64,000 nucleotides of DNA from JAPLKB01 sp964532465 (GCA_964532465.1 CAZHHX010000010.1:32601-96600); one strand, 5' to 3'. Positions 33,128 to 41,909 are shown, counted from the stretch's first letter. Notes: a model not told the origin generated them from the letters alone. Program-made: numbers and translations.

Positions 33128-34054
33128 ATGGGATATATAAGAGAACCGGCAGTAAGCGGCATGTTTTATCCGGATAATCCTGAAGTTCTCAGCCGTGATA
33201 TAGCGAAATATCTGGAAGACGCAATTCTTGATGCTGTCGAAGGAGATATTGTCGGAATGGTTTCTCCCCATGCAGGGTATATTTATTCGGGCCCGGTGGC
33301 TGCATACGGATATAAGTCGCTACTTGGCAGGGCCTATGATACCGTAATTGTTATAGCGCCGAGTCACAGGTTGCGTTTTGAAGGGATTGCGATACAGGAC
33401 AAGGGGGGTTACCGAACGCCCCTTGGCATAGTGGACATAGACGAGGATATATCCGGGGAGATTCTAAAAGAGAGCAGCGCAGTTAATATTAATATAAAAG
33501 CGCATACAGGAGAACATTCTCTTGAAGTCCAGCTTCCTTTCCTGCAGGCTGTTCTTGATTCATTTAAACTTGTTCCGCTTGTAATGGGAGCACAGGATTT
33601 GCCGACATGCGAAGAATTGTCCCGATGCCTTTATGAAGTCATAAAAAAGAGCGGCAAGCATTTTTTAATAGTAGGGAGTTCAGATCTTTCCCATTATTAT
33701 CCTTATGACGAAGCAGTCAGGATTGACAATATTATCGTAGAACATCTTGAAAAATTCAATATACGGGGTCTGGTAGAAGATTCCACCAGGAACAGGTGTG
33801 AAGCTTGCGGTTTCGGGACCATAATTTCAACTATGAAAATATCTGAAAAATGCGGCGCAACTGCTTCAAGGGTTCTGAAATACGCGAATTCAGGCGATGT
33901 ATCAGGCGATAAAAGCGGGGTTGTAGGTTATTTGTCCGGTGTGTTCTATAAACCTTCTGAAGATAATTCTGATTCTAAATCAGAGATGAAATCAAGGCGG
34001 CAAGGAAGAGGCGACCCCCGTCAAGCGAGGGCAGGCGAAGGCGTACAACAATAG
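33128..34054 (+). CDS. amrB: AmmeMemoRadiSam system protein B (MEMO1 family)
   Basis: 308 aa. MEMO-type dioxygenase-like fold: starts REPAVSGMFYPDNP, with MVSPHAGYIYSGPVAAYGY, a histidine-bearing HTGEHSLEVQLPFLQ and GSSDLSHYYPYDEA. The last ~25 residues (from about SKSEM) are Arg/Gly-rich and are encoded inside the intergenic repeat 33966-34112, so they were probably acquired when the repeat arrived. It is followed by the AMMECR1 partner; the radical SAM partner is not in this window. Confidence 0.9.
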   Translation: MGYIREPAVSGMFYPDNPEVLSRDIAKYLEDAILDAVEGDIVGMVSPHAGYIYSGPVAAYGYKSLLGRAYDTVIVIAPSHRLRFEGIAIQDKGGYRTPLGIVDIDEDISGEILKESSAVNINIKAHTGEHSLEVQLPFLQAVLDSFKLVPLVMGAQDLPTCEELSRCLYEVIKKSGKHFLIVGSSDLSHYYPYDEAVRIDNIIVEHLEKFNIRGLVEDSTRNRCEACGFGTIISTMKISEKCGATASRVLKYANSGDVSGDKSGVVGYLSGVFYKPSEDNSDSKSEMKSRRQGRGDPRQARAGEGVQQ

Positions 34055-34112
34055 CGCGTCGAGGGACCGATGACGAAGCCAACGATGATAGCGCTTTGAT
34101 TTGGATTGGAAT
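33966..34112 (+). repeat. MITE-like repeat, copy 1 (overlaps gene end)
   Basis: 147 bp with imperfect terminal inverted repeats (left 33966-33985, right 34094-34112). The interior matches the copy at 39451-39606: CAAGGCGGCAAGGAAGAGGCGAC, then a GTAC/GCGC-centred part, then CGATGACGAAGCCAACGATG and GATAGCGCTTTGATTT. The left half encodes the MEMO protein's C-terminal tail and stop codon. Confidence 0.85.
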
Positions 34113-34127
34113 AAGGAGTAAATTTAA

Positions 34128-34661
34128 TTGAGTCTTACTGAAGAAGAAAAAGCATTTCTTAAAGGGGTTGCAAAAAATGCGATAGAATCTGTTTTATTGG
34201 GCAAGCAGACTGAGACCGCGCATATTCCTGAAAAACTAAAGGAAAAAGGCGGCGTCTTTGTTACAATTAAAAAGAAAGGTGATTTAAGAGGATGCATCGG
34301 TTATATCCGCGCCATACTGCCGATCTGGGAGACCGTGAAAGAGGCGGCAATACAGGCGGCATTGCATGACCCGAGATTTGATCCTGTTGACAAAAAAGAA
34401 TGGAAGGATATTGATATAGAAATTTCTGTTTTAACCCCTATAAAAAAGATAGAAAATGTTGCGGAGATTGAGGTTGGCATACATGGTTTATACATTGAGA
34501 AGGGATATAATTCCGGGCTTTTGCTTCCCCAGGTGGCTACGGAATATAACTGGAACAGGACGACCTTTCTTGAACATACATGTTTTAAGGCGGGTCTTCC
34601 AAGGAACGCCTGGAAATCCAAAGATGCGAATATCTATATCTTCTCAGCGGATATTTTCTGA
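34128..34661 (+). CDS. amrA: AmmeMemoRadiSam system protein A (AMMECR1 family)
   Basis: 177 aa with TTG start; AAGGAG lies 9 bases upstream. AMMECR1 signature LRGCIGYI plus PIWETVKEAAIQAALHDPRF and a C-terminal LLPQVATEYNW block. The family usually travels with MEMO and a radical SAM protein; here MEMO is directly upstream. Molecular function in bacteria is not well established. Confidence 0.92.
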   Translation: MSLTEEEKAFLKGVAKNAIESVLLGKQTETAHIPEKLKEKGGVFVTIKKKGDLRGCIGYIRAILPIWETVKEAAIQAALHDPRFDPVDKKEWKDIDIEISVLTPIKKIENVAEIEVGIHGLYIEKGYNSGLLLPQVATEYNWNRTTFLEHTCFKAGLPRNAWKSKDANIYIFSADIF

Positions 34662-34682
34662 TATGAACTTAAGGAGCTTAAA

Positions 34683-34883
34683 ATGATTGATAAAAATATG
34701 TCTATTGCCGATGTTGTAAAAAAGTATCCTGAGACAATCCGGGTTTTTGAACAGCATGGACTTGGCTGTATCGGGTGTCAGGCCGCCCTTTTTGAGAATA
34801 TTGAACAGGGGGCTGAGATTCACGGGGTTGATGTAAGCGCGCTGGTTAATGATCTTAATAAAGCGGTAGCAAAAAGTCTTTAA
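34683..34883 (+). CDS. DUF1858 domain protein
   Basis: 66 aa. Contains the DUF1858 pattern: IADVVKKYPETIRVFEQHGLGCIGC with a CxxC pair. Such small proteins occur with ScdA-like and redox/iron-sulfur proteins in anaerobes. Good Shine-Dalgarno AAGGAG, 21 bases after the AMMECR1 gene, so probably the last gene of that operon. Specific role unknown. Confidence 0.85.
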   Translation: MIDKNMSIADVVKKYPETIRVFEQHGLGCIGCQAALFENIEQGAEIHGVDVSALVNDLNKAVAKSL

Positions 34884-34981
34884 TAGACAGGCAACTGTCA
34901 GCCGTCAGCTTCCAGCGGATTAATAAATAATTTTTTCCGGTATTTTTGTTTAAGCTTGCGGTTGTTAGTCCATGACAGAAC

Positions 34982-35605
34982 ATGCAAAAAATATATACGG
35001 TAATTTTAGCTGCCGGTACTTCAAGCAGGCTTGGTTTTAATAAGCTTACAGTAAAAATTGACGGTCAGCCTGTCGTTGTCAGGGCTGTTGAACCGTTTTG
35101 CATAGATGGCATAGAAAAGATATTTGTTGTTATAAATCCTGAAGCAGACGATGTTCGAAGAGAAATTGAAAAACATTTTTCCTTAAGCCTCTCGATTTTA
35201 ACATTTATTGAGAATCATAATTACAGAGATGGCATGTCCTCATCAGTAAGGGCGGCGCTTCCCTTTATTGAGGATGCTGATGCCGTCTTCTTCCAGCTTG
35301 GCGACAAACCTTTTATAAAAAAGGAAATGATAAGCAGTATGCTGGATATGTATTTGAGGGAAGGCGTTCAAATACTCATTCCTGAATATGAAAGCAAAAA
35401 AGGTCATCCGGTATTGGTGAAAATCAAGTCCTATTTTGAGGAAATGAAGAGATTAGCAGGCGACAAAGGTTTGAGGGAAATCATAGATAAACACAGGGAA
35501 GATGTGGTATTTATAAAGGGTGATGAAGGAAGCGTTTTCGATATAGACACCGTTGAAACATTAAATATTTTGAAGGAAAGGGGATTCAGGATTGAAGAAA
35601 GTTAA
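34982..35605 (+). CDS. mocA: Molybdenum cofactor nucleotidyltransferase (MocA-like)
   Basis: 207 aa MobA-like NTP transferase: LAAGTSSRLGFNK nucleotide loop, GMSSSVRAAL, QLGDKPFI and GHPVL. In this family MocA attaches CMP to molybdopterin for xanthine-dehydrogenase-type enzymes. It heads a cluster of four overlapping maturation genes. No Shine-Dalgarno is obvious. MobA (guanylyl) cannot be excluded, but the XdhC neighbour favours the cytosine cofactor. Confidence 0.85.
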   Translation: MQKIYTVILAAGTSSRLGFNKLTVKIDGQPVVVRAVEPFCIDGIEKIFVVINPEADDVRREIEKHFSLSLSILTFIENHNYRDGMSSSVRAALPFIEDADAVFFQLGDKPFIKKEMISSMLDMYLREGVQILIPEYESKKGHPVLVKIKSYFEEMKRLAGDKGLREIIDKHREDVVFIKGDEGSVFDIDTVETLNILKERGFRIEES

Positions 35606-36611
35606 AGTGGAAGACTCGCTGGGGCTTGTGCTTGCTCATGATATTACCGAGATTATCCCGGAAAAGAGAAAGGATGTGGCCTTTCAAAGAGGCAGAATTA
35701 TTGAAAAAGATGACGTAGAAAAGTTTTTGGATCTCGGTAAAAGGCATATCTTTATTTTTGATAAAGGAGAAAAAGGTATACACGAAGATGAAGCAGGGAT
35801 GAGAATCGCCCGATCCGTCATAGACGGCAATATGGAGCCTGTTCCCGCGAAGGAAGGAAAAGCTAATATAATAAGCAAGGTAAAGGGCCTTTTCTATGTT
35901 AATGAAAAACAGCTCTATGCAATAAACAGGATTCCGGATGTACTTGTAAGCACTGTTCCGAACAGATACCCTGTCAAAGAAGGCGATATTGTCGCAGCAG
36001 CGAGGATTATCCCTCTTTACACGAATGAGAAGACGCTGAAAAGAGTAGAGAGGATAGGGGAGAAGGGTATTATTTCCATAAGCCCTTTTAAACACCTTAA
36101 AGTAGGTTTTGTGATTACAGGCAGCGAAGTTTTCAGCGGCAGGATACAGGACGGCTCATTTATCGTTGAAGAGAAAATCAGAGGATACGGACTGGAAGTT
36201 ATCGGTAAGACCCTTGTTCCGGACGATATCGAAACTATAGGAAATGCCGTTAACGCGCTGCTTGAAAAGGGCGCGGATATCGTTATAACAACAGGAGGGC
36301 TTTCCGTTGACCCTGATGATGTGACAAAGGAAGGCATTGAATCAACAGGCGCTGAAGTAATATTTTACGGTACCCCGGTTTTTCCCGGCGCAATGTTCCT
36401 TGTGACGCGCTTAAAGGATAAATATATTCTCGGCGCGCCTGCCTGTGTTTATTACAGCAAACACACCGCCCTTGATATTATCCTTCCGAGGATTATGGCA
36501 GGGGAGGAAATACAGAAAAATGATGCGGCGAAGCTTTCATACGGGGGCCTTTGCCTGCATTGCGATATCTGCCGTTATCCCGCGTGTTTTTTCGGCAAGG
36601 GATTGCGATGA
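35592..36611 (+). CDS. MoeA/MogA-like molybdopterin-binding protein
   Basis: 339 aa, TTG start overlapping mocA by 14 bases. The C-terminal half holds the molybdopterin-binding fold (VGFVITGSEVF, TTGGLSVDPDDVT, FPGAMFLV, LGAPACVYYSK). The end carries four Cys (CLHCDICRYPAC), suggesting a metal or Fe-S site. The N-terminal part is a MoeA-like accessory domain. It overlaps the next gene by ATGA. Such proteins accompany selenium-dependent molybdenum hydroxylases. Confidence 0.82.
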   Translation: MKKVKVEDSLGLVLAHDITEIIPEKRKDVAFQRGRIIEKDDVEKFLDLGKRHIFIFDKGEKGIHEDEAGMRIARSVIDGNMEPVPAKEGKANIISKVKGLFYVNEKQLYAINRIPDVLVSTVPNRYPVKEGDIVAAARIIPLYTNEKTLKRVERIGEKGIISISPFKHLKVGFVITGSEVFSGRIQDGSFIVEEKIRGYGLEVIGKTLVPDDIETIGNAVNALLEKGADIVITTGGLSVDPDDVTKEGIESTGAEVIFYGTPVFPGAMFLVTRLKDKYILGAPACVYYSKHTALDIILPRIMAGEEIQKNDAAKLSYGGLCLHCDICRYPACFFGKGLR

Positions 36612-37414
36612 ATAACAGGATTCAGGATTTAAAGATAGTCATCAAAGGCGCAGGCGAAATGGCAACAGGCATTGCCTGCAGGCTTTTTATGGCAAATTTC
36701 AAGCAGATTGCCATGACAGAAATACCGAAGCCTCTTACTGTTAGGAGAACCGTTGCATTTTCCGAGGTAATCTATGAAAAGGAATGGAGTGTTGAAGGGG
36801 TTACGGCAGCCTTGGCAACAAAAGCCGATGAGATTGTGAAAATCTGGAATGCGGGTAAAATAGCGGTAATTGTTGACCCTGAATGGAAAATTGTAGAAGA
36901 AATGAAACCGGATATTGTTATTGACGCGATTATGGCAAAACGCAATATTGGAACAAAGAAAGATGAAGCCCCGCTGGTTATAGGAGCAGGTCCCGGTTTT
37001 TCAGCTCCGCAGGATGTCCATGCAGTAATCGAAAGCAACAGAGGACACAACTTGGGAAGAGTTTTCTACAGCGGTGCGGCAGAGCCGTACACGGGGACGC
37101 CAGGCCCTGTCATGGGTTACACGACTGAAAGGGTATTAAGATCGCCCCATGAGGGCATGGTAAAGCATGTCAAGGCAATAGGGGATTACGCGAAAAAAGG
37201 CGAGACCGTGATGTTTGTCAATGACACGCCTGTGCAGGCGCCATTTGATGGTTTACTGAGGGGGCTCATCCGGGAAATTCATGTAGAGACAAATGAGAAG
37301 ATAGGAGATATTGATCCGAAAGCAACAAGAGAATATTGTTATATTATTACTGAAAAGGCAAGGGCAATAGGCGGCGGCGTACTTGAGGCAATTATGCACT
37401 TTTCATTCGCGTAA
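36608..37414 (+). CDS. yqeB: Selenium-dependent molybdenum hydroxylase maturation protein (YqeB/EF2563 family)
   Basis: 268 aa from the ATG at 36608, which overlaps the upstream stop (ATGA); a longer frame from 36551 would duplicate upstream coding sequence. Rossmann-like KIVIKGAGEMATGIACRL near the N-terminus, DIVIDAIMAKRNIG, and PHEGMVKHVKAIGDYAKKGE, a biotinyl/lipoyl-like turn. The family is a genomic marker of selenium-dependent molybdenum hydroxylases; exact chemistry unknown. Confidence 0.85.
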   Translation: MNNRIQDLKIVIKGAGEMATGIACRLFMANFKQIAMTEIPKPLTVRRTVAFSEVIYEKEWSVEGVTAALATKADEIVKIWNAGKIAVIVDPEWKIVEEMKPDIVIDAIMAKRNIGTKKDEAPLVIGAGPGFSAPQDVHAVIESNRGHNLGRVFYSGAAEPYTGTPGPVMGYTTERVLRSPHEGMVKHVKAIGDYAKKGETVMFVNDTPVQAPFDGLLRGLIREIHVETNEKIGDIDPKATREYCYIITEKARAIGGGVLEAIMHFSFA

Positions 37415-37475
37415 CAGCAGGGTTGAGCCTTTCGCGCACAAGCGCATGGTTTTTGAGTCGGTGAAAGAGGTTAAT

Positions 37476-38474
37476 ATGGATTTATACGAGGCGATTGAAC
37501 AATATATTGAAAACGGGCAGAAAGGTGTACTGGCTACTGTAATATACAGGGCAGGATCGGCTCCGAGAGATATCGGAGCAAAGATGTTTGTAGGCGATGA
37601 CGGAAAATGTTTCGGCACTGTAGGCGGCGGCCGCCTTGAATTTGATGCATGCAGCGAAGCCATGCGAATAATGGAAACCGGGGAATTAAAAATTATCCAT
37701 ATCAGGATGAATTCAAATGCAATCGCGGAAGAGGGAATGCTCTGCGGAGGGGATGTTGATATTCTTCTGGAGCCTGTGAATGAAAAATATATCGAGCTTT
37801 ACAGAAAGATCGGGAACCTCCTGCAGAAAGGTGGGAAGGGTGTTGTTGTTACCGGATTTGAAGGGAATGTTATCAGCAAGACTCTCATTGAGCAGGATGC
37901 TGTATTAACGGGTGATTTTCTGGAAGAGAAAGAGATGCAAAAATTCTATGGATATATTCAGGAAAATCAGCCGGCGGTTATTGACAAGTTTGTTGTTGAA
38001 CCCTTAAAGGTTTTTTCTTTGCTGTACATCTTTGGTGCAGGACATGTTTCGCAATTTATCTCCAAAATTGCTAAAATTGTAGATTTCTATGTTGTAGTTA
38101 TTGATGACAGGGAGGAATTTGCAAGCAGGGAGAAGTTTCCCGAGGCAGATGAGATTATTGTGGAGGATTTTCATGCAGTCTTCGAGAAATTGAAATTCAC
38201 CGGTGAGGAATTTGTCGCCATTGTTACGAGAGGACATAAATATGACGCGGATGTCCTTGCTGAAGCGTTAAAAAGACCTTTAAAATATACAGGAATGATC
38301 GGCAGCAGAAGGAAGATCAAGATTGTTTTTGACTTTATGAGGGAATCGGGTTTTAGTGAAGAAGTAATTGGAAAAGTGCACGCGCCTATCGGTCTTGCCA
38401 TTGGCGCCGAAACCCCGCAGGAGATTGCTGTCAGTATAGTTGCTGAGCTTATTAAAATAAGGGGAGAACTTTAA
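37476..38474 (+). CDS. xdhC: XdhC/CoxI-family molybdenum hydroxylase maturation protein
   Basis: 332 aa from the ATG at 37476 (GAAAGAGG upstream). N-terminal XdhC/CoxI domain with GSAPRDIGAKMFV and GTVGGGRLE, then a Rossmann-fold domain (IFGAGHVSQF) and TGMIGSRRK, ending IGLAIGAETPQEIAVSI. XdhC binds the cofactor, promotes its sulfuration and protects it until insertion into apoenzyme. The hydroxylase subunits themselves are not in this window. Confidence 0.92.
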   Translation: MDLYEAIEQYIENGQKGVLATVIYRAGSAPRDIGAKMFVGDDGKCFGTVGGGRLEFDACSEAMRIMETGELKIIHIRMNSNAIAEEGMLCGGDVDILLEPVNEKYIELYRKIGNLLQKGGKGVVVTGFEGNVISKTLIEQDAVLTGDFLEEKEMQKFYGYIQENQPAVIDKFVVEPLKVFSLLYIFGAGHVSQFISKIAKIVDFYVVVIDDREEFASREKFPEADEIIVEDFHAVFEKLKFTGEEFVAIVTRGHKYDADVLAEALKRPLKYTGMIGSRRKIKIVFDFMRESGFSEEVIGKVHAPIGLAIGAETPQEIAVSIVAELIKIRGEL

Positions 38475-38477
38475 GAT

Positions 38478-39431
38478 TTGACAGACGAAATTGTAATTGA
38501 CGAAGATGAAGATACTTTAGAAGAGGCATTGGAAGACGATGCTTTCATTGATGAAGATGATGATGCTTTAGAAGAAGTAGTGGAAAAGGGTCTTGCCATA
38601 CCCTTTGACCCCCTTAAAAAATATCTTGCGGAGATATCGAAATATCCTGTTTTATCAAGAGCTGAGGAATTGGAAGTTGCTGAAAAAATACATCATAATA
38701 AGGACAGAGAAGCCGCACAGAAACTCGTTATCTCAAACCTTAAACTTGTTGTAAAGATTTCTCTTGAATACTACAATACCTATCTTAATATTCTCGATCT
38801 TATCCAGGAAGGGAATGTAGGTCTCCTTCATGCAGTGAAGAAATACAACCCCTATAAGGGTACAAAATTTTCCACATATGCCTCTTTCTGGATACGGGCT
38901 TATATACTTAAATATATTATGGATTCATGGAGTCTTGTAAAAATCGGCACCACGCAGAGCCAGAGGAAGCTCTTTTACAGACTGAATAAGGAGAAACAGA
39001 AGCTTGAAGCTATAGGTGTATTTCCTGCTCCCCAACTCCTGGCGAGCACCCTTGATGTAAAAGAAGAAGAAGTGGAGGATATGCAGAAAAGGCTGTTTTA
39101 TTCTGATATTTCTTTAGAAACGCCGCTCAATGATGAGAGCAGTGATACGGTTATGGACATGATAAAGTCCGACAGCGATGTAGAGGAGATAGTTGCCAAT
39201 AAGGAAAAAAACGAATTTTTGTCAATGAAAGTCACTGAATTTAAGAAGACATTAAACAGCAAAGAAATTTTTATTTTTGATAACCGCATTATGAATGATG
39301 AACCCCTTACTTTACAGGATATAGGCACTAAATTTGATATATCACGGGAAAGGGTAAGACAGATTGAAAATAAAGTACTGAAAAAATTTAAAGAGCAGTT
39401 TAAAGAGCAAATAGAAAAACTTGATTTCTAA
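38478..39431 (+). CDS. rpoH: RpoH-like alternative sigma-70 family factor
   Basis: 317 aa with TTG start three bases after xdhC (GGGGAG upstream), so co-transcribed with the molybdenum genes. The first ~35 residues are extremely acidic. Region 1.2 PLKKYLAEISKYPVLSRAEE, region 2 NLKLVVKISLEYYN..LIQEGNVGLLHAVKKYNPYKGTKFSTYA, then QSQRKLFYRL resembling the RpoH box, and region 4.2 DISRERVRQIENKVLKK. It would direct heat-shock or stress promoters. Subfamily call is moderate; no sigma-32 promoter was found at clpB. Confidence 0.75.
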   Translation: MTDEIVIDEDEDTLEEALEDDAFIDEDDDALEEVVEKGLAIPFDPLKKYLAEISKYPVLSRAEELEVAEKIHHNKDREAAQKLVISNLKLVVKISLEYYNTYLNILDLIQEGNVGLLHAVKKYNPYKGTKFSTYASFWIRAYILKYIMDSWSLVKIGTTQSQRKLFYRLNKEKQKLEAIGVFPAPQLLASTLDVKEEEVEDMQKRLFYSDISLETPLNDESSDTVMDMIKSDSDVEEIVANKEKNEFLSMKVTEFKKTLNSKEIFIFDNRIMNDEPLTLQDIGTKFDISRERVRQIENKVLKKFKEQFKEQIEKLDF

Positions 39432-39450
39432 GCCTGTTACCAATGAATTT

Positions 39451-39606
39451 ATTCCAGTTCTAAATCAAAGATGAAATGGTTTACCCTGCTACAGTTTGCA
39501 GGGCAATCAAGGCGGCAAGGAAGAGGCGACGAGGCCTACGATAATAGTACGTCGAGGAGCCGATGACGAAGCCAACGATGATAGCGCTTTGATTTAGAGC
39601 TGGAAT
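39451..39606 (+). repeat. MITE-like repeat, copy 2
   Basis: 156 bp bounded by 20-base terminal inverted repeats with one mismatch (39451-39470 against 39587-39606). The interior is shared with 33966-34112 over most of its length, plus an extra ~25 bases after the left end. It fills the gap between the sigma factor and the helicase gene, ending two bases before the latter's stop codon. Confidence 0.9.
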
Positions 39607-39608
39607 TA

Positions 39609-41576
39609 TCAATATCTTGAGCGGCGGCGCATTGGCCTTGATGATGCCCCCACTGTCCGTTCTTCAAAGGTCTTTCTCACATTAACCGGGTCGAGGAATC
39701 TGCAAAGCCTGCCCATAGATCGCTCATTCGAGCCCTTCCTGATGTAAAAGCTGAGGTAGAGTTCCTCCTTTGCCCGTGTGACAGCCACATAGAACAGCCT
39801 CTTTTCTTCCTCAATATCGCCTTCATCTGCATCAATGAGAGACCTGTTTGATGGAAATATGCCGTCTGTGAGGCCGATAATGAATACTCTGCCCCATTCG
39901 AGTCCCTTTGCCGAATGAACTGTGGAAAGGGTAAGAAATTCGAAATCATCATCTTTTGGGTCCTTGTCAGGATCAACGGCAACATCAGCAAGAAAATCTT
40001 TCAGAGTACGATATCTTTGGGCCATCTGTCCGAGCATGGTTAACTCTTTTACCCTGGAGGAATCTTTTTTATATTTAATTTTCATTATAGGACTGTAGTG
40101 TTCCATAACAAGCTCAAGCTGACGTACAGGCAGCATAGATGGGCCGGAAATATTTTGGAGCAGTGCTTTTAATGACGCGAATACTTCTGAACTTTTCTGG
40201 CCTGTGGAAATGGGTGCAAAAACTTTCTCGATAATATCTGCCAGACTGTTGTAATGAGTAATCAATCCGAGCAGCCTTTCAACAGTCCTGACGCCTATTC
40301 CGGGAAGAAGCATTAAAACCCGGTGCCACGCAAGTTCGTCGGCAGGGTTGGCAACAAGTCTTAGATAAGAGACTGCATCGCGGACATTAGCCATTTCGTA
40401 AAATTTTCTGCCCCCGAAAAGTTTAAAGCGAATACCCCTTTTTACCAGTTCCGCCTGAAGGGGCATGGATGTAAAGGCAGTCCTGAAGAGAACAGCCATA
40501 TCTCTCATGGCAATGCCTGACAACTTGAGTGACTGTACTTTCTGTGCTACCCAGGCAGCCTCTTCATACACATCGTCAAATTTGGATGCCACGGGTTTTT
40601 CACCAATAAAGCCCGTAGCCGATACAAGACGTTTTTCAAATTTATGCGACATGTTGCTCAGTACCGCGTTGCCCACATCAAGGATGGACTGCGCGCTGCG
40701 ATAGTTTTCCTGAAGCTTTATTATCTTGCAGTTCTTGAATTCTTTTGGAAATTGAAGGATATTTAAATGGTTTGCGCCCCTGAAACCGTAAATGCTCTGC
40801 GCGTCATCACCTACTACCATGATATTTTTATGTTTTCTTGAGAGAAGACGGACAATATCCGCCTGAACGCCGTTTGTGTCCTGGAATTCATCAACCATGA
40901 TATACCGGTATCTTGAGGAGATTCTTTCCCTCACTTCGTCGATTTCAAGAACAACCTTCAGATAGACCAGGAGATCATCGTAATCAACACAGTTGTTTCT
41001 GAGTTTATAATGGGCATATTCCTTTTGCACGGTTTTGATCTCGCCGAGCCGGTCTTCGTAGTCTGCATATTTCTTCAGTACCGCGTCGTCAACATTTATC
41101 CCCTTATTAATGCAGAGGCTGAAGACGTTTTTCAGTTCATTTTTTTTAGGAAATTCCTTGTCCTGGTCATATCCCATTTTGTTGCAGCATCGCCGGATTG
41201 CCTCCTCTGCGTCGCCTTCATCATATATAGTGAAAGAGTTAGACAAACCGAGATTTTTGCTGTAACTCCTGAGAATCTTGCTTGCAAAGGAATGGAAGGT
41301 TCCCCCGTCTATCTTTGAACACCGGGAATCGTTCCGGGATGCCCGCTCGATCATTTCATGGGCGCTGCGGCGGGTGAATGTAAGCAGCAGGATGGATTCC
41401 GGGTCAATATCGTTCTGAACAAGATAAAGTGAACGGTATTCAATAACTCTGGTCTTGCCGCTTCCTGCGCCTGCAATAACAAGGACCGGGCCTTCCACGG
41501 CTGTGACCGCCGCGTACTGGGATTCATTGAGCTGCGCCTTGAGGTCACGGGTGATGTAATCTATATTTTTAGCCAA
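39609..41576 (-). CDS. UvrD/PcrA-family ATP-dependent DNA helicase (copy 2)
   Basis: 655 aa, paralogue of the protein at 7679-9658 with the same domain order. Walker A IAGAGSGKT, motif Ia LLLTFTRRSAHEM, Walker B VDEFQDTN, GDDAQSIYGFRGANH, NYRSAQSIL, STVHSAKGLEW and LFYVAVTRAKEEL. It ends in a short basic tail. All catalytic motifs are intact. Two paralogues 30 kb apart suggest distinct duties, which sequence does not reveal. Confidence 0.93.
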   Translation of the reverse strand: MAKNIDYITRDLKAQLNESQYAAVTAVEGPVLVIAGAGSGKTRVIEYRSLYLVQNDIDPESILLLTFTRRSAHEMIERASRNDSRCSKIDGGTFHSFASKILRSYSKNLGLSNSFTIYDEGDAEEAIRRCCNKMGYDQDKEFPKKNELKNVFSLCINKGINVDDAVLKKYADYEDRLGEIKTVQKEYAHYKLRNNCVDYDDLLVYLKVVLEIDEVRERISSRYRYIMVDEFQDTNGVQADIVRLLSRKHKNIMVVGDDAQSIYGFRGANHLNILQFPKEFKNCKIIKLQENYRSAQSILDVGNAVLSNMSHKFEKRLVSATGFIGEKPVASKFDDVYEEAAWVAQKVQSLKLSGIAMRDMAVLFRTAFTSMPLQAELVKRGIRFKLFGGRKFYEMANVRDAVSYLRLVANPADELAWHRVLMLLPGIGVRTVERLLGLITHYNSLADIIEKVFAPISTGQKSSEVFASLKALLQNISGPSMLPVRQLELVMEHYSPIMKIKYKKDSSRVKELTMLGQMAQRYRTLKDFLADVAVDPDKDPKDDDFEFLTLSTVHSAKGLEWGRVFIIGLTDGIFPSNRSLIDADEGDIEEEKRLFYVAVTRAKEELYLSFYIRKGSNERSMGRLCRFLDPVNVRKTFEERTVGASSRPMRRRSRY

Positions 41577-41678
41577 ACTTTCCTCCGGGAATGTTTTACG
41601 ATGGTTGTACTGAAAGCGTTATTAAAGTACAAAAAGCAGGCTCTTGTCCAGACCTCTCTGAGCGGGCAAATGAAATGA

Positions 41679-41807
41679 GACCTTTTCAAAAGTGCCCTGA
41701 TCACTATTTTCTGTCATTCCGGCGGAAGCTGGAATCCAGTGAATTCAATTATTTATGGATACCGGCTTTCACCGGTATGACTGCACTTTTAGAGTTTTGC
41801 AAAGGTC
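41679..41807. repeat. 129-bp MITE-like element
   Basis: Ends are inverted repeats: GACCTTTTCAAAAGTGC at 41679-41695 against GCACTTTTAGAGTTTTGCAAAGGTC at the right end (41783-41807). The inside has the widespread CATTCCGGCGGAAGCTGGAATCC type repeat and its inverted partner GGATACCGGC...CCGGTATGAC. A second, cut-off copy begins near 63943. It fills the gene-free gap 41577-41909; an open frame across it is not a gene. Confidence 0.8.
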
Positions 41808-41909
41808 TTGAAAAAGGCTCAAAAAACAGGATGAAGTATGGCTTTGATGATGTTAGAATAAGCCGGTGCAGGGCAGGGTGGAAAAAAATTTGGGCGTGGA
41901 GCGGATTGA

